A stretch of 64,000 bases of DNA, taken from the NCBI GenBank assembly GCA_003254885.1, contig QANT01007460.1:1-64000 (forward strand). Direction: 5' to 3'. The notes beneath the pieces were generated by a model. It was not told the DNA's origin. It did not search any database and worked only from the letters and a program-made list of their open reading frames with translations. This DNA comes from Purshia tridentata (taxonomy: Eukaryota > Streptophyta > Magnoliopsida > Rosales > Rosaceae). The position numbers and the translations under genes were made by a program. This document shows positions 51,661-64,000 of the stretch, one piece after another. The number at the start of each line of letters is the position of its first letter. The stretch's first letter is position 1.

Positions 51661-52622
51661 CTTCATTAACGATACCTCCAGAATCCGACTCATTTAGCTG
51701 GATGCTTACAAAAGCTCCAGCTAGCATTTGTACAACCAAGGATACTGCAATCATAAAATTTGAAAAAAAAGATACAGCCTAAAAGGCCTATTGCAATACA
51801 CAAAAATGATCGAACACCACAGCCTTAAACTAATTGGCTAGGGAACAACCCAGGAAATCAAAGCATAACCCAAAAGTGATATAAAAATGGCTCATCTTTC
51901 CAAGACTTTAGGGAAGATCAAGCAGATGAGTACGCCACTTCTCTCTAGAATTCAAATAAGCCCACTCCTTCCTTGCTACTCAAGAGTTACAAAATTCTTC
52001 TCTACAAATAATCAAAATAAAGTAATCCCAAGCCAAGCCCACCCATCATCCTACCCAATGAATTTAAAACGGAACCTTGTGCAAACAACACAAAGTAATA
52101 TTTTCTAATATACAACAAATCATGTGCCAATTGATGAAAAATGAATATCTTTATCGTTGCTTGTTATAGGGTGCAGCAAAAACCTACCTAAATAGACATC
52201 ATATGTACATAATATTCCATGGTGCATAAAACTGATCAACTCAAGTAACATAGTCATAACACTACAAGAGACCAAAATTCATTTTCCAAGTATAGGAGAT
52301 GACATTAGGTAAACAATACAGGTTAAGTGTACAACATAATTGTTTACTCGGACATGAAATTTTTTTTTGTGTACTTAAAACTTTTTAATAATGCCAATAT
52401 TCTACTGCACCTTATCAGATGACATGCAGTAAAAACAAAGACAAGCAAATCTCCACAAATAACTATTTTGAAAGAGCATATCAAGAGATTATAGAAGCTA
52501 ACAAGGTTTATACCAAATAAAAATAGACCTCTAAATGGAGTATACAGCCTATATACAGCTTCCGAGTAGTGTTGGACAACAATTTCATGAAATCAAACAA
52601 GCCGTTTATCATTAATTTATGC

Positions 52623-52812
52623 CCCAAAATATGTTTTTATTAGGCTCCTGAAATGTGACCACACAAACACACATCCAAAAAGGAAACACCTTAAACCAAA
52701 ATATGTTTTTATTAGGCTCCTGAAATGTGAAAAGATATACAAGACATTTATTATTTTCCTTCCTATTTGTCAAAACACACACAAACACACATCCAAAAAG
52801 GAAACACCTTAA
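52623..52812. repeat. Interleaved direct repeats
   Basis: Unit A (CCAAAATATGTTTTTATTAG and following bases) occurs at 52623 and 52696. Unit B (ACACAAACACACATCCAAAA and following bases) occurs at 52661 and 52779. The order A-B-A-spacer-B suggests a segmental duplication of about 73-118 bp with a later insertion. Confidence 0.75.
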
Positions 52813-54458
52813 TGGACAGATCATGACAGACTTTCGCAGCAATACAAGCACCAAACACAACTCCCAAAATTTGAAATACAGATTAGGATGCAATCTATGG
52901 AGTTAGCAAATATAAAGAAGTAAAAGTCATATAAAAGAATATAAGAAATCAAATTAAAACTAACATGAAAAAATGCAAAAACTACAATAATGGACAAAAT
53001 TAATGATTTGAATATACTTACAAATGCTGCAGGAGCATGAGGGCCAAACCCTAAAAACACAAACATTAATATTAAAACTATAGATCTTAATGAAATACAC
53101 AACACAATCCTCTAACTTATTGCACACAATGGAGAAAGTAAAAGGATAAAGCTGAATTACTCACTCAGATTTTCTTTCAGATCAAGGCAGCAGCCACATG
53201 CCTCCTGTGCAAAGTGCCTCCAGAATGACCATGGATCAGATGCAATGCAGTCTCATTAGGATATGCATATATGTAAAGGTAAGACAAACAAAAAGAAATA
53301 TAGGAAGCTCTCAGACACAGGCAAGGACCAACAAGACATAAATGTCAGAAAACAATTACATGCATTTAGTTTTACGACACAGAAGAGCTGAAGCACAGCT
53401 TATCAATTGAAGCATGTTTCAGAAAAATCAAAGCATATTTCAGAAAGCAGAAGCACTAACTTAACACTTTCCAGACAACTAATCCTATAGTAAGTACACA
53501 AACCAACACTCGCAAGCAAGCCATACAGCACACACCAAAAGAAGCCATGAGAAGGTTATTTTTAAATCTATGACAGTAACTCGGTTGGACTCAATTTACA
53601 TAAATTTCAAAGTAAACCCAGTAACTCTTATCTAAGAACAACAGAAACATGAAACATGCAACATAACGACATCCACTTTCAAGTCCCTCACAACAGTCTC
53701 CCAATAAACAAGCCAAGGTACCTTCTCCTGGGTTCCTTTTAAGCATCTAAGCACTGGAGGGTTGCCTCAAAGCAGTGGCAGATATCCTGAATGAAAAATT
53801 AAATTAGAATCTCCAGAACCCAAATAAATAAATTATGTGGCTAAAAGATACAACTGGCAAAATTGACATGAAATAGAAGTATGTATAACAAACCTTTGCT
53901 AACAACATAAATTCTAAATACCTAAAAAGAGCAGAGGAACTTGACAATACAAGCACCCAAGAAAAAATACCGAATGGATAGAGTAGGAGGGAAAAAAGAA
54001 TGAAAGCTAAAAAGAAGCTCAACTTTGGAAAAGGTTCAAGTATCCTTTTTTTTTTTCTTGAACTCATGAAGATAAATATATCTTCCGTTGTTCCACGGAT
54101 TGAATGGCAGAAACCATGTTCAAGGTACACATATAATCATGATGAAAAATTATAATAGATATATTTAATTTTCACATTGGCCAATCATGAATGATTACAT
54201 GGGAAAAAAACGCCTTTGGCTAGTTGTCTTACAATAGAAACAGTACACTCCACTGAAAGAACCCGCCAGTAATGAGTACTCCTGACCAAACATCACCCCT
54301 TTTGACTTCAACCATGCCAAAACTGTGTCAAAAGCTCTCAGGCCATCACAGAGAAGAGAGATAATGCCCAATGATTAGAAACTGTATGAATTAGGTCATA
54401 TAATGTACAAATATCTAGCGGAACAGGAATTCTGGAGTCAGAAAATCAGCAACAGGGT

Positions 54459-60038
<5,580 letters not shown>

Positions 60039-60238
60039 CGGGAAATCTAGGGTTAGGGGTTGGTATTTGTCTTTGTTCGAATTGGGGTTTTGTGAGGGAG
60101 TATGAATTATGCGAACGGGCGAGCGAGAGGGTCCGAGTTGGTTTCGGTTTTTTGACTTTTTGAAGAAAAAAACCACTGCTTTGAGTTTGAGAATACAAGG
60201 GAAGCGGGGCACATGGATTTCTTAAATGTCACGTGCCA

Positions 60239-61288
60239 AACGAAGAAGCATGTGTGGGTAAAATTTGTTTTTGTTTTCTTTCCTTTTGGGTCTATCAGCT
60301 GCGGTGGCCTTAGGCCCTTAATAGAAATTGGCCTATCGTCAATCACACAACCGAAGATATTTTTGCCTTCCACCTTTTAAACAGTTGTTGTCATGGAGTC
60401 ATTGACTTGTGGGTGTACCATTATGTATACAAATTATTTCTTGACATAAATAGTACTTTCCCTATTAGAAACTCAATAAAGAATTTGGCCTTCTAACCTT
60501 TTTTTCAAAAAAAGGAAATTCAATACATCTTAATGTTTTTAACAATTGTTACGTACAAATGTACAATTGCTTAATATTTTGATGTTTCAATAATTATTAA
60601 CACATGTATTATCACATCCTTTATTTTTTTATCCTTTTTTTTATATGGGAGAAATGGAATTCAAATTTAGCACATTTTCATTTTCCAACAAAGTTGATAA
60701 AAAATATGACTAGATGAATAGTTAGTAGTCTAGCATTTATCTAATTAACAGTTTGAGTTTTTATCAAAGAGTCTAAAATGGTAATTAACATTTTTCGTTG
60801 ATTGGAATGGAAACAGATTTTTTCATGGCCTAGATCATTTATTCCTTATGTATTTATCATTCCAGAATCTTGTGAAATAAGTAAGTCTCAAATTGGGAAT
60901 TAAGAAATTCCAACTTTGAATATCCCTTATTTGCATTCTCTTCAAACTGATGTCAATACTGAGTTATGAGGCAGAAAGAGGAACCAGAACAATGGCATTC
61001 TAACGACCCTACAAAGTAGAGCTGAAAAAAATGACATTTCTTGCTAACATCTAGGTTTCTTTGAATGTATTCACACTAAAAATTAGCTGCCAATGTAAAT
61101 CCCGCATACTATATACTAGGTTTCTATGAATGTATTCCCCCAACAATACAATTTTGGTGTTTTAACAATCTCGCATACTAAATCCCATGCTGTCATGCCT
61201 TTCAAAAGGCATGGCTTACAATGGTGAGGCTTTGGCATGACAGTGCATGGTGTGCATCACAGGGTGAGTGAAGGTATATTAGGGCAAA
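60239..61288. other. Intergenic region upstream of PRP4K
   Basis: This holds the PRP4K promoter (GGCCTTAGGCCC near 60306) and AT-rich DNA with no supported gene. Confidence 0.5.
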
Positions 61289-61664
61289 TTAATATGCACC
61301 AGCAATCATAGGCCTTTGGTCCATTTGTTCAGTACTTTCATCCAACTCTTGGATTTCCAGAATTTCAACTCTGCGGTTCATCTTCTTTCTCATCTTTATT
61401 GCCACATCTGCTGGTACAAACCTCCCACACACACTTACCCTGCACTGCTGCTTCTCAATCAAATGTGTCTCTATTTCTTCAATATAAAATGAAAATGGGA
61501 TTATTGTATGTAATTTGGATAGTTAAAAGGACCTTCATGTATGTCTATGTAGACTATGTTTAATTATGCATGTATACATTACCTTTCATATTTAGTAGGA
61601 TTCTCCTTATTTTCCTGCAACATCCATTGCAGTCAATATTGAGCCTCATCACCATGCAACAATA
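61289..61664 (-). CDS. Small HMA-domain (heavy-metal-associated) protein, copy 1, first exon not found
   Basis: Two exons on the minus strand are clear: 61664-61583 (82 nt) and 61476-61289, joined G|AA in frame, giving 89 residues to the stop. The first encodes YCCMVMRLNIDCNGCCRKIRRI-type sequence with the metal-binding CxxC (C-N-G-C); the second gives ETHLIEKQQCRVSVCGRFVPADVAIKMRKKMNRRVEILEI and a tail ending MIAGAY. This is the beta-alpha-beta-beta-alpha-beta ferredoxin-like HMA fold. Plant members of this type bind Cu or Zn or act as chaperones, and some are targets of pathogen effectors. The acceptor at 61665 is in phase 0, so a short first exon with the ATG must lie further right, but I could not identify it. 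No farnesylation CaaX box is present at the C-terminus, so it is not a classical HIPP. Confidence 0.75.
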
Positions 61665-61674
61665 CTGCCAATTG

Positions 61675-61798
61675 TAAGTAAAAAACAAAAACAAAAAAAA
61701 GGAAAAAAAAAAAGATATATAGAGGCCCCATAAGAATCAAGTAAAAAACAAAAAAAAAAAAGGAAAAAAAAAAGATATATAGAGGCCCCATAAGAATC
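61675..61798. repeat. Two-copy 60-bp tandem repeat, A-rich
   Basis: AAAGATATATAGAGGCCCCA followed by TAAGAATC occurs at 61711 and 61771, each preceded by a poly-A run. It lies just upstream of the second exon of HMA copy 1, inside its presumed first intron. Confidence 0.85.
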
Positions 61799-62519
61799 TT
61801 CTATTTTGAGTACTATTGAAACCTTGAAGGAGCTTGAAAAGAAAAACAAAAACAAAGATGTCACAGAACTTGCCTTTCCTGCCATGAAGTTGGACTTTCC
61901 AGGACCTCAGATCAATTTTGTTGGTTGTTTTGATGACTGGGAAAAAGTAAATGGAAAAGAGTATTGTGGAATATTGAGAATACGAAAGATTGTGAACCAA
62001 CTGATATTCTACTTTTGGATTGTCCCATGGGAATTCTTCCCTTTTGTTTTGGAATCTGATTATGCTTAAAGTTAAGAAAGAGGATATTGTTTCCTAGTAT
62101 GTAGCTTATTATATATTCTCAACTTCATTACAAAGCTTTGCCTGTTTCCTGACATAATGGCAAGGGCAAGTATCGCTTCATGCACCATGCGCAACAGAAG
62201 GAAGCATCTCTGTCTTGAACTCAAAGCCTTGTATTAAAGATAATTTGAAGCCCGTCTTTTCAAACAAACAGAGTACAGAATAACAAGCCAAGAATTTGTT
62301 CAATTCATCTCCCATATGTCCCACTTATTTTATTATACAATTCTATGACATTTCATTTCATAAAGTGAAACAAACAATCAAACTTGATTATGTACATACC
62401 ATCGATCAATCAATGTGAAAAAACGAAAATACAGCCCAATTCAGGGAATAAGAAACAGTACTTCTGAAAATGAATTTCACATAGCATGTTGGACTTCTCT
62501 GGCTTGGAACTAATCAACT

Positions 62520-63542
62520 TCAGGAATAACGAAGTATTCGTTTAATCAAGGAAAATTTGTTTAGAGGTTTCTTGTATACGGAGGCAGCAACTAGCCGACT
62601 GTTTACTTTGGCTACAATGGGACTAGGATATCTACAAATGAGTGTAACCTTCTTCTCCAAAGCATTCACCACAACAGACTCTATCTCTGCTCAAGCATGT
62701 GAATATATTATAACAAACATGTTAATTTGCTGAGCTAATATAAGAGAGTAATATTATGGGGTTGTACTCTTAAATTCAGGAAATTAATCAAACACCCCAA
62801 CTAGCAAAAGTACATGACTATGGACCTGGAAGGTCACGTCATCACAAACACAAACGTACATGAAAGCACATGTATGAGGTTCCATTAGTGAAGAGGATGC
62901 CCTAAGGCCTAAGCCAATAACTTGACTAGCAGACAACCATAATACAACTGGCATGGAATGAGTACCATATTAAAAGCAGAACAGTGACAATCACAAAGCA
63001 AAAACAGTGCAAAAATCATGACCAAAGGTCAAGTCTCATTTTGGTAATTGTTTGTGGACGGCCAGCATTTCAATCTAGAATGCATGCACCAAATGCAGAA
63101 CCAAACTGCCAACATGACCGAAGCATTACAGGGTGTTCCTCAGATATTAATGTTATTAACTTATTATTTTATGAAAGCAAATAATAAATAGTTGCAGTAA
63201 TTTCTGTAGGAAGTGCAATGATGTGGTATGGTTCAGTGACTACCCGATTGAATTATTTGGTCCCACCCGTTATCAATGGGATAAAGGATACTTTCCACAA
63301 GAAATATATCGAAGAGTTGGTGCTGGGTTAGCCGAAAATCACCCTGATTTTCAGGGCAAAGACTAAAGGGTCCCTTTTAATACAAAGAAAAATAAAAAGA
63401 AAAAAAGCTACCACACATGAAAATCAAAGCATCTCAAGAAAGGGTGTACAGAAATCTTACCACCCATTTTGGACATCATGTCAGCAAGTCTCTTCTGGCA
63501 TGCAGCACATCCTATATCAGCTGAGAGAACAACCTCCTGGGA
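62520..63542 (-). CDS. Small HMA-domain protein, copy 2, first exon uncertain
   Basis: Two exons on the minus strand: 63542-63461 (82 nt) and 62686-62520, joined G|AG in frame, giving 82 residues. The first carries [20 protein letters not shown] with metal-binding CxxC (C-A-A-C) and DMMSKMG; the second starts [19 protein letters not shown] and ends RILRYS. It has the same exon size (82 nt) and phases as copy 1, so the two are ancient paralogues in the same orientation. The frame stays open upstream of 63542 (GLIGCFCSKQ), so the exon may be longer with an acceptor at about 63570, but no ATG is found before the GT/GA microsatellite. Function beyond probable Cu/Zn binding is unknown. Confidence 0.72.
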
Positions 63543-63589
63543 CTGCTTTGAACAAAAACAACCAATAAGACCTAAAGGGGAATGAATGA

Positions 63590-63645
<56 letters not shown>

Positions 63646-63647
63646 GA
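63590..63647. repeat. Compound (GT)n(GA)n microsatellite
   Basis: A run of GT dinucleotides passes directly into GA dinucleotides, followed by AAAGAGAGAGAG. On the minus strand it is a CT/CA tract upstream of the HMA copy 2 exon, likely in its leader or first intron. Confidence 0.85.
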
Positions 63648-64000
63648 ACAAGAGGCATGGACAAGGATTCAACGGAAGCAAGGCTGGTTCCAGAAAGTGA
63701 TAAGCTCTTAGACTTCATTCTGACTGCAATTCCTGGGATGATGAGCTCTTTCTTAGGCCATCAGTAATGCAATCCATGGCTTTGCTATGCTACTTATGGC
63801 AGTCACTTAAACACAGCACTTAAAGCCCTCATATAGAGCAGAAAGGTAATAAGTCCAATCCCATCCTGCAAGAGAGGGACAAATAGAGCGAGTAGAAAAG
63901 GATCTAGGAGCGGCTCCTCCTGTTGTACTTAAAAGCCTTCAGTTCTGGTTGTTGAAGAGAAAGGGATCGGAGGTAAAACTTGATAAAACAGCAAAAAGAA

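Larger units (their letters stand above)
49707..54458. other. 4.7-kb region without a supported gene
   Basis: The left end should be the IST1-like promoter and the right end the PRP4K 3' UTR and flank. Between them lie short direct repeats (50035, 51593, 52623), a poly-A tract with one N (51109), and AT-rich DNA. No frame on either strand shows codon structure or a recognisable family. Confidence 0.55.

Noticed and set aside
61806-62069. 87-codon plus-strand frame with a KNKNKDVTEL start
   Set aside because: Looked protein-like at first, but it starts in an A-rich repeat, has no splice context and no family I recognise.

Overview
The window is nuclear DNA from a flowering plant, very probably a eudicot. 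It is AT-rich. The genes are split by many short introns, and the predicted proteins are plant families: a PERIANTHIA-type TGA bZIP factor, PLAC8 cysteine-rich proteins, ALMT anion channels, a plant carboxylesterase and a chloroplast-targeted membrane protein. A woody rosid such as a Rosaceae species would fit, but that is a guess. One ambiguous base (51109) inside a poly-A run marks it as assembled genomic sequence.

Layout. 1-1104: a large foldback element with a tandem duplication of one arm. 1790-5550 (+): choline-transporter-like membrane protein. 7632-11373 (+): PAN-like TGA bZIP. 12087-12630 (-): small unknown acidic protein. 13618-15012 (-) and 16022-16979 (+): two PLAC8/cell-number-regulator genes placed head to head. 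18341-19390 (+): intronless carboxylesterase. 19.4-23.1 kb: gene-free, with MITE-like hairpins. 23109-28321 (-): scaffold A subunit of protein phosphatase 2A. 30064-32754 (-) and 39055-41312 (-): two ALMT channel genes, with the ribosome-biogenesis gene KRR1 (35206-38669, +) between them and an ALMT 3' relic at 42.5 kb. 43300-45257 (-): chloroplast membrane protein, divergent from HOP2 (45527-47041, +). 47804-49706 (-): IST1-like ESCRT factor. 54459-60038 (-): PRP4 kinase of the spliceosome. 61289-61664 and 62520-63542 (-): two small HMA (metal-binding) proteins whose first exons were not found.

For every multi-exon gene I placed introns by GT/GC...AG borders and checked that exon lengths keep the frame. 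The reconstructed lengths agree with what I recall of the families (587 aa for PP2A-A, 226 aa for HOP2).

No operon-like or defence-type system is present. The genes are mostly housekeeping or developmental and are not an obvious pathway. The most striking large-scale feature is the gene order: from memory, the same families sit together in several separate duplicated Arabidopsis segments (around At1g13320-13350, At1g25480-25500, At1g68600-68640 and At3g25800-25840), so this window looks like a less fractionated version of one ancestral block. Smaller points of interest are two GC-AG introns, a splice donor fused to a CT microsatellite in PAN, uORFs ahead of two genes, and the ALMT duplication that spans KRR1.
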